Notes under the pieces: generated by a model
The model's database searches: none
The model's input: the letters and a program-made list of their open reading frames with translations, nothing else
Told to the model about the DNA's origin: nothing
NCBI GenBank assembly: GCA_016699855.1
Contig: CP064988.1
Coordinates: 2,198,501-2,262,500, forward strand
Reading direction: 5' to 3'
Source: Rhodospirillales bacterium
GTDB taxonomy: Bacteria > Pseudomonadota > Alphaproteobacteria > Reyranellales > Reyranellaceae
DNA: 64,000 nt
Shown here: positions 55,077-63,399 of the stretch, in pieces
Layout of the letters: every line of letters starts with the position of its first letter
How positions within the stretch are numbered: position 1 is the stretch's first letter
Made by a program: the position numbers and the translations under genes

Positions 55077-56029
55077 CTGTAGCGCACCTTCGGATCGAGA
55101 AGTCCGTAGCTGAGGTCGACGACGAGGTTGATCACCATCACGGCGACGCCGACGATCAGGAACACGCCGGTGATGATCGGGTAGTCCCGCGCGCTGACCG
55201 CCTCCAGCAGCAGCAGCCCCATCCCCGGGATCACGAAGATCTGCTCCATGATGACGGCGCCGCCGATCAGGATCGGCGCCTGCAGGCCGATCAGCGTGAC
55301 GACGGGGATCATGGCGTTGCGCAGGGCGTGGCGCATCACGACCAGCGGCTCGTTGAGGCCCTTGGCCCAGGCGGTGCGCACGTAGTCCTGCCGCAGCACC
55401 TCCAGCATCATCGTGCGCGTCAGGCGCATGGTCACCGCCGACAGCGAGCAGCCGAGGATGATCGACGGCACCAGCATCTGCGAGAGGTTGCGCAGCGGGT
55501 CGTCGGTGAACTTCGCGAACTTGATCTCCGGCGACCAGCCCCACCAGATCGACGGGAACACCATCACCAGGGTGCCCAGCCAGAAACTCGGGACCGCCAG
55601 CATGAGGATGGAGAACGACCGCGCCAGATAGTCGCCGCCGGTGTCCTGGCGCACCGCCGAGAACACGCCGATCGGGATCGCCACGGTCAGCGCGACCAGC
55701 AGCGACAGCAGGCCCAGCTCGAAGGTCACGGGCAGGCGCTGCAGGATCTGCTCGGTGACGGGCGTGTTCTGCCACAGCGACCGGCCCATGTCGCCGGAGA
55801 ACAGGATGGCGCCGACCCAGCGGAAGTACTGCAGGTGCATGGGCTGATCGAGGCCCAGCGCGGCCTCGAGCGCGAGGCGGTCCTTCTTGCCGGCGGCGAT
55901 GTCGTTCTGGCTCATCATCAGGTCGATGATGTCGCCGGGGATCAGGCGCACGGTCACGAACACGATGACGCTGGCGAAGAACAGCGTCGGAATCAACGCA
56001 AGCAGGCGGCGCGCGATATAGGCCTGCAT
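55073..56029 (-). CDS. Dipeptide-type ABC permease DppB
   Basis: A 318-residue inner-membrane permease: MQAYIARRLLALIPTLFFAS, VTVRLIPGDIIDLMM, PVTFELGLLSLLVALTVAIPIGVFSAVR, SFWLGTLVMVFPSIWWG, and the loop DYVRTAWAKGLNEPLVVMRHALRNAMIPVVTLIGLQ with GGAVIMEQIFVIPGMG. This matches DppB/OppB throughout. It is the first gene of the operon that runs on to the alpha/beta hydrolase at 46091. An insert (WGWSPEIKFAKFTDDPLRN) between helices is typical. Confidence 0.95.
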   Translation of the reverse strand: MQAYIARRLLALIPTLFFASVIVFVTVRLIPGDIIDLMMSQNDIAAGKKDRLALEAALGLDQPMHLQYFRWVGAILFSGDMGRSLWQNTPVTEQILQRLPVTFELGLLSLLVALTVAIPIGVFSAVRQDTGGDYLARSFSILMLAVPSFWLGTLVMVFPSIWWGWSPEIKFAKFTDDPLRNLSQMLVPSIILGCSLSAVTMRLTRTMMLEVLRQDYVRTAWAKGLNEPLVVMRHALRNAMIPVVTLIGLQAPILIGGAVIMEQIFVIPGMGLLLLEAVSARDYPIITGVFLIVGVAVMVINLVVDLSYGLLDPKVRYR

Positions 56030-56280
56030 CGCTTGGCGTCCCTCCGCTCGCGTGGCCGCGCCGCGCCGGCGCGTCCCGTGGCGGAACCCCGGCGGTGGCG
56101 TCGGTCGTCGACTGCGACGCGGGCCGAGCCCGGCGTCTCCCACCGCGACGCCTCTTGCCGGGCGTTCGCGCGCGAAGGCTACGCGTCGGCGCGGCCGGCC
56201 GTCAATCGCGCCGCCCGCGCCCGACGCGCCGGCGGCGCGCGCGTTCCGCAAGGCGGGCGCGGACGCCACGGCGGGACGCG

Positions 56281-56318
56281 AAAAGGGCGACGGCCCGGGT
56301 TTCCCTGGACCGTCGCCC
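56281..56318 (-). terminator. Rho-independent terminator downstream of the EF-hand-like gene
   Basis: GGGCGACGG (56285-56293) pairs with CCGTCGCCC (56310-56318). On the minus strand the hairpin is followed by TTTT (56284-56281). It lies about 40 bases after the stop of the gene at 56357. In the remaining 56030-56280 gap I see no gene; the dppB promoter should lie there or further up. Confidence 0.75.
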
Positions 56319-56356
56319 CCGTCTCCGTGTCGCCGGCGCGGCCGGCGGCGGCGTCG

Positions 56357-56974
56357 CTACCGGGCGCGGCCGTTGTGGCGCGCCGTGTGGATCGCGCGGC
56401 TCTGATGGGCCTGCATGCCGCGGATGCGGCCGCGCTCCGCCGCCGTCACCTCGCCGTCGGCGCGGGCGCGGCGCTCGACCGTCGCGACGCGGGCCTGGCC
56501 ACCTTCCAGCCGCCGGAACTCGGCCGGGGTCAGCGAGCCGTCGCGGGCGCCGGCGTAGATGCGCGCCTGCTGGTGGCGCTGATGCGCGTTGATGCCGGCG
56601 GGATGCGGCGTCCCGCCGCCCGCGACGCTGCCCTGGCCGTCGTGGCGCTGGCGGTAGATCGCGCCGCTCTGGTGACGCTGCATCGCCGTCAGACGGGCGC
56701 GCTCGGCGGCGGTCACCTCGCCGTCGTGCTTCGCCCTGGCCTCGGCGCCGGCGACCCGCGCCTGGCCGCGGTCGAGCCGGCGCTGCTCGGCCTCGGTCAG
56801 GGACCCGTCGAGCGTGCCGGCGTCGATGCGGCGCTCCTGGTTGACCTGGCGCTGGTCGATGCGCGGCGTACCGACGCCGCCCTCGGCGGGTTCGGCGGCC
56901 GCGGCGGCCGACAGGCCGGCGGCGAGCAGCGCGCCCAGCAAGGCGACGCGCGGAATGGCGATGTGACGGGTCAT
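56357..56974 (-). CDS. Exported protein with two tandem EF-hand-like repeats
   Basis: A 205-residue protein. Signal peptide (VALLGALLAAGLSAAAAAEP) is followed by two copies of about 67 residues. Copy one is RIDAGTLDGSLTEAEQRRLD...HDGEVTAAERARLTAMQRHQ...IYRQRHDGQ; copy two is RIYAGARDGSLTPAEFRRLE...ADGEVTAAERGRIRGMQAHQ...IHTARHNGR. Each copy has two DG-x-(L/V)-T-x-x-E motifs resembling degenerate EF-hand loops (Asp5, Gly6, hydrophobic 8, Glu12). Calcium binding is plausible but unproven. It stands alone, followed by the terminator at 56281. Confidence 0.7.
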   Translation of the reverse strand: MTRHIAIPRVALLGALLAAGLSAAAAAEPAEGGVGTPRIDQRQVNQERRIDAGTLDGSLTEAEQRRLDRGQARVAGAEARAKHDGEVTAAERARLTAMQRHQSGAIYRQRHDGQGSVAGGGTPHPAGINAHQRHQQARIYAGARDGSLTPAEFRRLEGGQARVATVERRARADGEVTAAERGRIRGMQAHQSRAIHTARHNGRAR

Positions 56975-57076
56975 GGTGCGGGGTTCCTGTCCGGATCGGC
57001 GGGGTTTCCGCCCCGCCTTGATAAGCCTTACGGGCCAACGCGGCCCGGCATCCCCCGCGATTCGGCGGGGCGCGCG

Positions 57077-57481
57077 TCAAGGCGTCATGAAAATGTCGTC
57101 GACCGGCACGCGGTAGCCGCTGGCGAGGCGGTTCGTCTCGTTGGCCAGCCCGACGACCGCCATCAATTCACCGAACATCGCCTCGCTCATCCCCTTCCGG
57201 CGCGCCTGCGCCGTGTGCGAGGCGACGCAGTAGGCGCAATCGTTGGTCACGGACACCGCGAGGTAGACCATCTCCTTCACGAGCGGATCGAGCGCGCCCG
57301 GCCCCATCACGGACGTCATGTTCGACCACATCCGGCGCATCTGCCCGGGATGGCGCGCCATCGCCTTCCAGAAATTGTTGACCGCGCGCGGATCGATGCC
57401 GCGCGCCCGGGCGATCTCCTCGAACACCGCGCGCGCCTCCGGGGCCGCCGCGTCGTACTCGACCAGGACTCCATCCGTCAT
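57077..57481 (-). CDS. AhpD-like / carboxymuconolactone decarboxylase family protein
   Basis: A 134-residue all-helical protein with the AhpD-type motif NDCAYCVASHTAQARRKG (Cys-x-x-Cys-x-x-x-His). In AhpD this redox-active pair, with a nearby Glu and His, supports alkylhydroperoxidase activity. The preceding LVKEMVYLAVSV helix is family-typical. It could be an antioxidant or a decarboxylase-fold protein of other role. GGAGG lies seven bases before the ATG at 57481, which is chosen over the GTG one codon earlier. Confidence 0.8.
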   Translation of the reverse strand: MTDGVLVEYDAAAPEARAVFEEIARARGIDPRAVNNFWKAMARHPGQMRRMWSNMTSVMGPGALDPLVKEMVYLAVSVTNDCAYCVASHTAQARRKGMSEAMFGELMAVVGLANETNRLASGYRVPVDDIFMTP

Positions 57482-57592
57482 CACCGTGCCTCCATGATAT
57501 CGCGGCGCCGGCGGGGGGATGCCGGCCGGCGCGTCGTGGAGAGCGAAGGTGCGTCGCTTCGGCGGCGCGGTCCACCCGCGTCCGCGCGCCGC

Positions 57593-57997
57593 TCAGGCGT
57601 AGCCGAGCATGCGCGAGATCAGGCGGCCGGGCGCCAACGCCCCCGCCCCGGCGCCGAGGATGGCTCCGGCGTACAGGCCCAGCACGTAGTAGCGGTGGCC
57701 GCGGATACGGCCGGCGCGCGCCGCGCGGATCGCCAGCACGACCATCGCCAGCACCAGCACCGACAATCCGTGGATGATGCCGAAGCGGCCGATCACCGGC
57801 ACCAGCGTCGCCGCGATGAGGAACGAGCTCAGCGCCGCGACCACCATGAGCCCCATCCACACCCGGCCCAACGCGCGATGGACCGGCGTTCCCTTCGGCC
57901 GCGACAGGACCCACGCGCCCAGTCCGAAGGCGGCGACCGCCGCCACGAGATGGATCCGCGTCGCCGCGGAGGCGTCGAGAAAGGGCTGGATGTCCAT
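57593..57997 (-). CDS. DUF2306-type small membrane protein
   Basis: A 134-residue protein with four helices: IHLVAAVAAFGLGAWVL, SRPKGTPVHRALGRVWMGLM, FLIAATLVPVIGRFGIIHGL and LVLAMVVLAIRAARAGRIRGHRYYVLGLYAGAILG. The HRALGRVWM and RGHRYYVLGLY motifs are typical of DUF2306. AGGAG lies just before the ATG at 57997. It diverges from the TetR gene and probably shares its operator region, so it may be that regulator's target. Confidence 0.75.
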   Translation of the reverse strand: MDIQPFLDASAATRIHLVAAVAAFGLGAWVLSRPKGTPVHRALGRVWMGLMVVAALSSFLIAATLVPVIGRFGIIHGLSVLVLAMVVLAIRAARAGRIRGHRYYVLGLYAGAILGAGAGALAPGRLISRMLGYA

Positions 57998-58059
57998 CGC
58001 GGTTCTCCTGGCGTCCCCGGCGCCGCCCGGGGTTGCGGGTAGCGGCACCGGCAGCTAAT

Positions 58060-58107
58060 GTTGTCACTGTCAACTTAGATGCCCGGAGTAATGTTGTCAA
58101 TGCCAAC
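58060..58107. promoter_or_regulatory. Two tandem operators between the DUF2306 and tetR genes
   Basis: GTTGTCACTGTCAAC (58060-58074) and GTTGTCAATGCCAAC (58093-58107) share the palindromic frame GTTGnCAnTGnCAAC. Their centres are 33 bases apart, about three helical turns. They lie over the divergent promoter region and the second overlaps the likely tetR start codon. They are the natural target of the adjacent TetR protein, giving autoregulation and control of the DUF2306 gene. Confidence 0.7.
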
Positions 58108-58747
58108 ATCCACCCGGCGCGGCGGAGCGCCCAGCCCGCCCGTCCCCGCCGCCGCCAAGCCGGCGGCCGCCTACCACCACGGCGATCTGCGGGCGGCGAT
58201 TCTCGAGGCCGCCAAGGCGGCGCTCGACGCGCGCGGGCCGGCGGGTCTCAGCCTGCGCGAGATCGCCCGCCGGCTCGGCGTGTCGCACAACGCGCCGTCG
58301 CGCCACTTCGCCTCGCGCGAGGCGCTGCTCGCGGCGCTGGCGGCCGACGGTTTCCGCGAGCTGGCGCGGCGCACCCGCGCCGCCGCCGCGGCGGCCACGC
58401 CGGACGAGCGGCTGCGCGCCACCGGCGTGGCCTACATCGCGTTCGCGCTCGACCAGCCGGCGACCTTCCGCCTGATGTTCTCGGGCCTGCTCGGCAAGGA
58501 CGCCACGCCCGACCTGCTCGCCGCCGCGATGGCCAGCCTCGGCGGGTTGCGGGCCGAGGCCGGCCGCGCCCACGGCGCGGAGCGCGCCGTCGAGGCCACG
58601 ATCGGCGCCTGGGCCTGCGCCCACGGGCTGGCGACGCTGCTGCTGGACGGCCAGATCCCGGAGGCGATGGCGCGCGGCCGCACGCGGCTGGAGATCGCCG
58701 CCGACGTGCTCGGCGGCATGGCGCGGCGGGCCGGCGGCGCCGGTTGA
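58100..58747 (+). CDS. TetR/AcrR-family transcriptional regulator
   Basis: A 215-residue protein (222 if started at 58079). The helix-turn-helix is at the N-terminus: HHGDLRAAILEAAKAALDARGPAGLSLREIARRLGVSHNAPSRHFASREALLAALA. The C-terminal ligand-binding region has FALDQPATFRLMFSGLL and is typical of the TetR_C_WHG type. The start is uncertain: ATG at 58100 (MPTSTRRGG) has GGAG eleven bases upstream, and the other in-frame ATGs (58079, 58091) have poorer spacing. Two matching operators lie in its own promoter. Confidence 0.9.
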   Translation: MPTSTRRGGAPSPPVPAAAKPAAAYHHGDLRAAILEAAKAALDARGPAGLSLREIARRLGVSHNAPSRHFASREALLAALAADGFRELARRTRAAAAAATPDERLRATGVAYIAFALDQPATFRLMFSGLLGKDATPDLLAAAMASLGGLRAEAGRAHGAERAVEATIGAWACAHGLATLLLDGQIPEAMARGRTRLEIAADVLGGMARRAGGAG

Positions 58748-58843
58748 AAGCGGCGGTTTCAGGGCGGCCGGCGCGGTGGTGGCGAAACAAAATGGGTGCG
58801 GCGGCGGGAGCGCCGTTGCTACGCTCGCGTTGACGGTCCGACC

Positions 58844-59755
58844 ATGAACGCGCCCCCGCTCCACCGCCGCGCGGTGCTCGGAACCGCGCTCGCCGCCCTC
58901 GCCGGCGGCGGCGCGGCCAAGGCTGACGCGTCCCCGCCGTTCGTGCTGGTGCACGGCGCCTGGCATGGCGCGTGGTGCTGGCAGCGGCTGACGCCGCTGC
59001 TGGCGGCGCGCGGGCACTGGTCCTACGCGCCGACGCTCTCTGGCTGCGGCGAGCGCACCGCCGAGATCGGCCCGCACATCACGCTCGACACCCATATCGA
59101 CGAGATCGTGCAGCTGCTCTACGCCCACGATCTGCGCGACGTCGTGCTGGTCGGACACAGCTACGCCGGCGCGGTGATCAGCGGCGTCGCCGACCGCGTG
59201 CCACAGCTGCTGCGCCGGCTGGTCTACCTCGACGCCGTGATCCCCGAGAACGGCGTCAGCCTGAGCGGCGCCAACCTCTACGAACTGGACGAACGCGCCG
59301 CCAGCACGGCGCAGCGCAAGGCCGGGATCCTGCCGGTGCCCGGGAGCACCTTCGGCATCGCCGACCGCGCGCTGCTGGCCTGGGTGCAGCGGAACCTGCG
59401 GCCGCATCCGCTGAACACGTTCGACCAGCCGCTGTTCCTCACCAACCCGGTCGGCAACGGCGTGCCCGGCGACTACATCGCCTGCACCCGGCCGGCGATG
59501 ATGCCGCACGGCACCTACCGCGGCGTCGTGAGGGCGAATCCGGACTGGCGCTGGTTCGACCTGCCGACCAGCCACGACGCGATGGTGACGGCGCCGCAGG
59601 AGCTGGCGACCCTGCTGACGAAGGCCGCCGCGGCGCCGGCGGCCCGCCGCGAGGTGGCGCCGTTGGATCCGCCGGCGCCGGCCCGCGGCCCGTCCGAGAT
59701 CGCGCCGCGCGGCGCCGCCGACAAAGGAAAAGGGCGGCCTTCCGGCCGCCCCTAG
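58844..59755 (+). CDS. Exported alpha/beta hydrolase (Tat-type signal)
   Basis: A 303-residue protein. The N-terminus HRRAVLGTALAALAGGGAA resembles a Tat signal (RRxxLG). Then FVLVHGAWHGAWCWQRLTPLL (oxyanion HG), nucleophile GHSYAGAV, acid in LVYLDAVIPENG and His in LPTSHDAMVTAPQEL. This resembles the esterase family of salicylate-type and pyrethroid-type hydrolases. Substrate unknown. The C-terminal 45 residues are Pro/Ala/Arg-rich and overlap the terminator at 59727. Start MNAPPLHRR at 58844. Confidence 0.8.
   Translation: MNAPPLHRRAVLGTALAALAGGGAAKADASPPFVLVHGAWHGAWCWQRLTPLLAARGHWSYAPTLSGCGERTAEIGPHITLDTHIDEIVQLLYAHDLRDVVLVGHSYAGAVISGVADRVPQLLRRLVYLDAVIPENGVSLSGANLYELDERAASTAQRKAGILPVPGSTFGIADRALLAWVQRNLRPHPLNTFDQPLFLTNPVGNGVPGDYIACTRPAMMPHGTYRGVVRANPDWRWFDLPTSHDAMVTAPQELATLLTKAAAAPAARREVAPLDPPAPARGPSEIAPRGAADKGKGRPSGRP
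59727..59751 (-). terminator. Terminator of phaB (overlaps the 3' end of the convergent hydrolase gene)
   Basis: GGGCGGCC TTCC GGCCGCCC at 59732-59751 is a perfect 8-bp stem. On the minus strand it is followed by TTTTCC. It lies about 30 bases beyond the phaB stop and within the last codons of the plus-strand hydrolase, so it may act in both directions. Confidence 0.75.
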
Positions 59756-59780
59756 TGGTGTCGCGGATGCGCGGCGCGCC

Positions 59781-60506
59781 TTAGTACATGTGCTGGCCGC
59801 CGTTGATGCTGATCGTCGAGCCGGTGATGAAGCCGGCGTCGTCGGCGACCAGGAACACCACGCCGCGCGCGATCTCGTCGGCCTTGCCCAGCCGCCCGAC
59901 CGGGATCTTGGCGACGATCTTCTCGAGCACCGCGGCCGGCACGGCCGAGACCATGTCGGTGTCGGTGTAGCCCGGCGCGATGGCGTTGACGGTGATGTTC
60001 TTGGAGGCGCCCTCCTGGGCCAGCGCCTTGGTGAAGCCGTGGATGCCCGACTTGGCGGCGGCGTAGTTCACCTGGCCGTACTGGCCGCCCTGGCCGTTGA
60101 TCGAGCCGATGTTGACGATGCGCCCGAAGCCGCGCGCGTTCATGCCGTCCCACACCGCCTTGCAGACGTTGAAGCAGCTGCCGAGGTTGGTGTCGATCAC
60201 CTGGTCCCACATGTCGCGCGACAGCCGCCGCATCGTGGAGTCTCGGGTGATGCCGGCGTTGTTGACAACGACCTCGATCGGACCGAGTTCCTTCTCGATC
60301 TGCGCCACCGCGGCGCTCACCGCGGCGAAATCGCCGACATCGAACTTGTAGACCGGGATCCCCGTCTCGGCCTTGAAGGTCTGCGCCGCCACGTCGTTGC
60401 CGGCGTAGTTCGCGGCCACGTTGTATCCCCGCAGCTTCAACATGCGCGAGATCGCCGCGCCGATGCCGCGGGTTCCGCCCGTCACGAGCGCCACACGTCC
60501 TGCCAT
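59781..60506 (-). CDS. phaB: Acetoacetyl-CoA reductase PhaB
   Basis: A 241-residue short-chain dehydrogenase that reduces acetoacetyl-CoA with NADPH to (R)-3-hydroxybutyryl-CoA for PHB synthesis. NADP motif VTGGTRGIGAAIS (10-20), NNAG near 83, and catalytic Ser135, Tyr148 and Lys152 in NIGSINGQGGQYGQVNYAAAKSG. The GQxGQxNYAAAK phrase distinguishes PhaB from FabG. Length is normal. A thiolase gene (63400 onward) lies on the same strand but three genes away. Confidence 0.9.
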   Translation of the reverse strand: MAGRVALVTGGTRGIGAAISRMLKLRGYNVAANYAGNDVAAQTFKAETGIPVYKFDVGDFAAVSAAVAQIEKELGPIEVVVNNAGITRDSTMRRLSRDMWDQVIDTNLGSCFNVCKAVWDGMNARGFGRIVNIGSINGQGGQYGQVNYAAAKSGIHGFTKALAQEGASKNITVNAIAPGYTDTDMVSAVPAAVLEKIVAKIPVGRLGKADEIARGVVFLVADDAGFITGSTISINGGQHMY

Positions 60507-60668
60507 TGTCCCCTCCCTGCGCGCGCCGGCGGCGTTCGACACCGCCGGACGCCGCCACCCTAGCCGATCCGGAGCCGCGCGTCGGCCCCTCGACGCGCCG
60601 CTTTTCGCACCGCCGGGGCCGAATGTCCGCGATCCATGTTGTCGCAAACGGCCGTTCACACGCCGCGG

Positions 60669-61178
60669 TCAATCGTCGTCCTCGGGGTCCGCGCAACGGT
60701 CGACGCAGGCAAAATCGGTCTCCCATCGTCCGCTCGCGGCGTCGAGGCGCGTGCATTCCACCCGGCAGCGCGCCAAGTCGGCGTGGCGGCGGCCGCGGCG
60801 CTCCTGCGTGCCGCGCCATAGCGGATCGGCGGCGGCGGCCGCCAGCCGGGCCTCGGCGCGGCCCTGCAGCGCCGCGCAGTGGGCGGTGTACGGCCCCCCG
60901 CGCCGCACGCAGTCACGCAGGTGCGACACGAGATTCTCCGCCGCGTAGTGGCAGGCGTCGGCGTCGCCATAGTCCCGCGTGGCGCGCGCCCTGGCGCATT
61001 CGCGATCGGCACCGGCTTCCATCAGGACGGCGCGGCAGTAGAGGCCGAGTTGGTCCTTACGCCGTTCAAGCGTCCGGATCTCGCGCTCCGACGGGCAGGC
61101 CTGGGCCGCGGCCGACAGCTCCGACACCATCACCGACAAAGCGACGATGGCGGAGAGGATCCAACGACTGAAGGCCAT
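60669..61178 (-). CDS. Secreted protein with ten cysteines
   Basis: A 169-residue protein with signal peptide (WILSAIVALSVMVSELSAAA, QA). The mature part has ten Cys at about 28, 48, 61, 76, 90, 101, 138, 142, 158 and 162, plus helices rich in Arg and Ala. CRVEC and CVDRC pairs near the C-terminus suggest disulfides or metal binding in the periplasm. No family recognised. It lies between phaB and the LysR gene. Confidence 0.6.
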   Translation of the reverse strand: MAFSRWILSAIVALSVMVSELSAAAQACPSEREIRTLERRKDQLGLYCRAVLMEAGADRECARARATRDYGDADACHYAAENLVSHLRDCVRRGGPYTAHCAALQGRAEARLAAAAADPLWRGTQERRGRRHADLARCRVECTRLDAASGRWETDFACVDRCADPEDDD

Positions 61179-61255
61179 ATCGCTCCCCGCGGCGCCTCCA
61201 TCCGGTGTCGATGGTACCGGCCCCCGCGACCGCCGTCCACGCGCGGCCGGCGCCC

Positions 61256-62143
61256 TCACGTCGGATGGCGCGCACCGCCGACGATCGAGATGAAGGCGTC
61301 GAGCGCGCGCGATGGCGCGGCGTCGCGGCGACGGATGAACACGGTCGCCACGTCGGCGTCGGCAGCCGGCAGGGCGTGCAGCGTCAGGCCGCGCGCGCCG
61401 CCGGCGCCGGCGGTCCCCGCCGCCACCAGCGCGCGCGGCAGCAGCGTGACGCCGATGCCGGCCGCGACGCAGGCCAGCATCGCCTCGATGGTGCCGAACT
61501 CGAGCGTCCGCGTCGCGACGACGCCGCGGCGCGCCAGCACGTCCTCGAGCCGCTGCCGGTAGGAGCAGCCCGCGCGCAGCACCACGATGCGCGTCTCGCG
61601 TCCGGCGCGCAGCGCCTCGATCGACCGCAGGGCCGGGCCGCCGACGACGGCCAGCGTCTCGCGGAACACGACGCGCTCGACGAGGTCGGGATGGTCGACC
61701 GGCCCGCACACGAACGCGCCCTCGACGTCGCGGCGCAGCGTCGAGCCGACCAGCTCGGCGGTGGTGCCGGCGCGCAGCGCGAGGTCGACGTCCGGCCAGC
61801 GCGCCGTGAAGCGCGCCAGCGGCCGCGCCAGACGCAGCGCCGCCGTTGTCTCCAGCGTGCCCAGGGTCAGCGGCCCGGTCGGGGTGCCGTCGTCGCGCAC
61901 GGCGCGGCGGGCGTCGACCAGCATGGTGCGCAGGCGCTCCGCGTAGGGCAGCAGGCGGCGGCCGGCGTCGGTCAGCGCCACGCCGCGGCGCGAGCGCGTG
62001 AACAGCGGCGTGCCCAGTTCGCCCTCCAGCGACCGCACACGGGCGGTCACGTTCGACTGAACCGTGTTCAGCTCGACGGCGGCGCGGCTCATGGCCCCGG
62101 CGCGGGCGACGGTCTCGAATATGCGCAGGTCGGCGGCGTCCAT
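61256..62143 (-). CDS. LysR-family transcriptional regulator
   Basis: A 295-residue regulator. Winged helix at the N-terminus: DLRIFETVARAGAMSRAAVELNTVQSNVTARVRSLEGELGTPLFTRSRRGVALTDAG. Effector domain from about 90: GPLTLGTLETTAALRL..., with LVGSTLRRDVEGAFVCGP. GGAG lies six bases before the ATG at 62143; the TTG start four codons earlier is unlikely. It is divergent from nitronate monooxygenase, which it probably controls. Confidence 0.9.
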   Translation of the reverse strand: MDAADLRIFETVARAGAMSRAAVELNTVQSNVTARVRSLEGELGTPLFTRSRRGVALTDAGRRLLPYAERLRTMLVDARRAVRDDGTPTGPLTLGTLETTAALRLARPLARFTARWPDVDLALRAGTTAELVGSTLRRDVEGAFVCGPVDHPDLVERVVFRETLAVVGGPALRSIEALRAGRETRIVVLRAGCSYRQRLEDVLARRGVVATRTLEFGTIEAMLACVAAGIGVTLLPRALVAAGTAGAGGARGLTLHALPAADADVATVFIRRRDAAPSRALDAFISIVGGARHPT

Positions 62144-62161
62144 GGCGCGCTCCAAATATCA

Positions 62162-62179
62162 CTGAAACAGATGCTTCAG
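62162..62179. promoter_or_regulatory. Candidate LysR-binding palindrome
   Basis: CTGAAACAGATGCTTCAG is a palindrome with five-base perfect ends (CTGAA/TTCAG) and partial inner symmetry, in the 113-base divergent gap. AT-rich DNA just to the right (CATAATATCGGTTATC) could hold promoter elements for nitronate monooxygenase. The site is a natural candidate for the adjacent LysR regulator but binding is inferred. Confidence 0.45.
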
Positions 62180-62256
62180 ATCACATAATATCGGTTATCA
62201 AGGGGGCCAGCACCGGCGTAGGCTCGCCGCCTTCGACCCTCACGGGAGGCACGGCC

Positions 62257-63336
62257 ATGTGGCCCGACCGCCGCTTTCTCGACCTCGTCGGCATCGAGCA
62301 CCCGATCGTCCAGGCGCCGATGGCCGGCTTCGGGCCGCCGGCGCTGGCCGCGGCCGTGTCGGAAGTGGGCGGGCTGGGCTCGCTGGCCTGCGCCACGCTG
62401 ACGCTCGACCAGACGCGGGCCGGCGTCGGCGTGATCCGCCAGCGCACCGACCGGCCGATCAACGTCAATTTCTTCGTCCATACGCCGCCGGTGCCCGATC
62501 CCGCGCGCGAGGCGGCGTGGCGCGAATCGCTCGGCGCGTACTACGCCGAGTTCGGCATCGACCCCGCGACCATCCCAGAGGGACCCGGCCGCGCGCCGTT
62601 CGATGCCGCCGCGTGCGACCTTATGGTCGAGCTGCGGCCGCGCGTCGTGAGCTTCCATTTCGGGCTGCCGGAGCAGCGTCTGTTCGAGCGCGTCAAGGCG
62701 GCGGGCTGCGTGACCATGAGCTCGGCGACGACGGTCGAGGAGGCGCGCTGGCTCGAGGCCCGCGGCGTCGACGCCATCATCGCGCAGGGCGCCGAGGCCG
62801 GCGGCCACCGCGGCATGTTCCTCACCACCGACACGGCCGCCCAGCCCGGCACGATGGCGCTGGTGCCGCAGATCGTCGACGCGGTGAACGTCCCCGTGGT
62901 CGCGGCCGGCGGCATCGCCGATGCGCGCGGCGTGGTCGCGGCGCTGGCGCTGGGCGCCAGCGCGGCCCAGATCGGCACCGCCTATCTATTCTGCGACGAG
63001 GCCGGCACGTCGGCGGTGCATCGCGCCGCGCTCAAGTCCGGCGCCGCCGACGCGACGTCGCTGACCAACATCTTCACCGGCCGGCCGGCGCGCGGTCTGC
63101 TGAACCGCGTGATGCGCGAGCAGGGCCCGATCAGCCCGCACGCGCCGGCGTTCCCGCTCGCGACGTCGGCGATCCAGCCGCTGCGCGCCGCCGCCGAGGC
63201 CAAGGGATCCGGTGATTTCTCGCCGCTGTGGTCGGGGCAAGCCGCCGCGCTGGGTCGCGACGGGCCGGCCGCCGATCTCACGCGCGCGCTGGCCGACGGC
63301 GCCCGCGCCGGCATGCGCGCGTTGGCGGGACGCTGA
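62257..63336 (+). CDS. Nitronate monooxygenase family protein
   Basis: A 359-residue FMN TIM-barrel enzyme: FLDLVGIEHPIVQAPMAGFG, VGGLGSLACATL, INVNFFVHTPP, SFHFGLPEQRLFERVKAAG, AIIAQGAEAGGHRG (with the His), VPVVAAGGIADARGVVAALALGASAAQIGTAYLFCDE. It oxidises alkyl nitronates such as propionate-3-nitronate to aldehyde and nitrite, detoxifying plant or fungal products. A LysR gene is divergent. GGAGG precedes the ATG. Confidence 0.9.
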   Translation: MWPDRRFLDLVGIEHPIVQAPMAGFGPPALAAAVSEVGGLGSLACATLTLDQTRAGVGVIRQRTDRPINVNFFVHTPPVPDPAREAAWRESLGAYYAEFGIDPATIPEGPGRAPFDAAACDLMVELRPRVVSFHFGLPEQRLFERVKAAGCVTMSSATTVEEARWLEARGVDAIIAQGAEAGGHRGMFLTTDTAAQPGTMALVPQIVDAVNVPVVAAGGIADARGVVAALALGASAAQIGTAYLFCDEAGTSAVHRAALKSGAADATSLTNIFTGRPARGLLNRVMREQGPISPHAPAFPLATSAIQPLRAAAEAKGSGDFSPLWSGQAAALGRDGPAADLTRALADGARAGMRALAGR

Positions 63337-63343
63337 CACGGAA

Positions 63344-63369
63344 ACGCCCGCCCCTCGCGGGGCGGGCGT
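63344..63369. terminator. Bidirectional terminator-like hairpin
   Basis: ACGCCCGCCCC (63344-63354) pairs perfectly with GGGGCGGGCGT (63359-63369) around a TCGC loop between the convergent nitronate monooxygenase and thiolase genes. Neither side has a strong T run, so it may work only weakly or as a barrier to read-through. Confidence 0.55.
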
Positions 63370-63399
63370 CGTCGGTTCCGGGGATGGAGCGGCGGCGCG

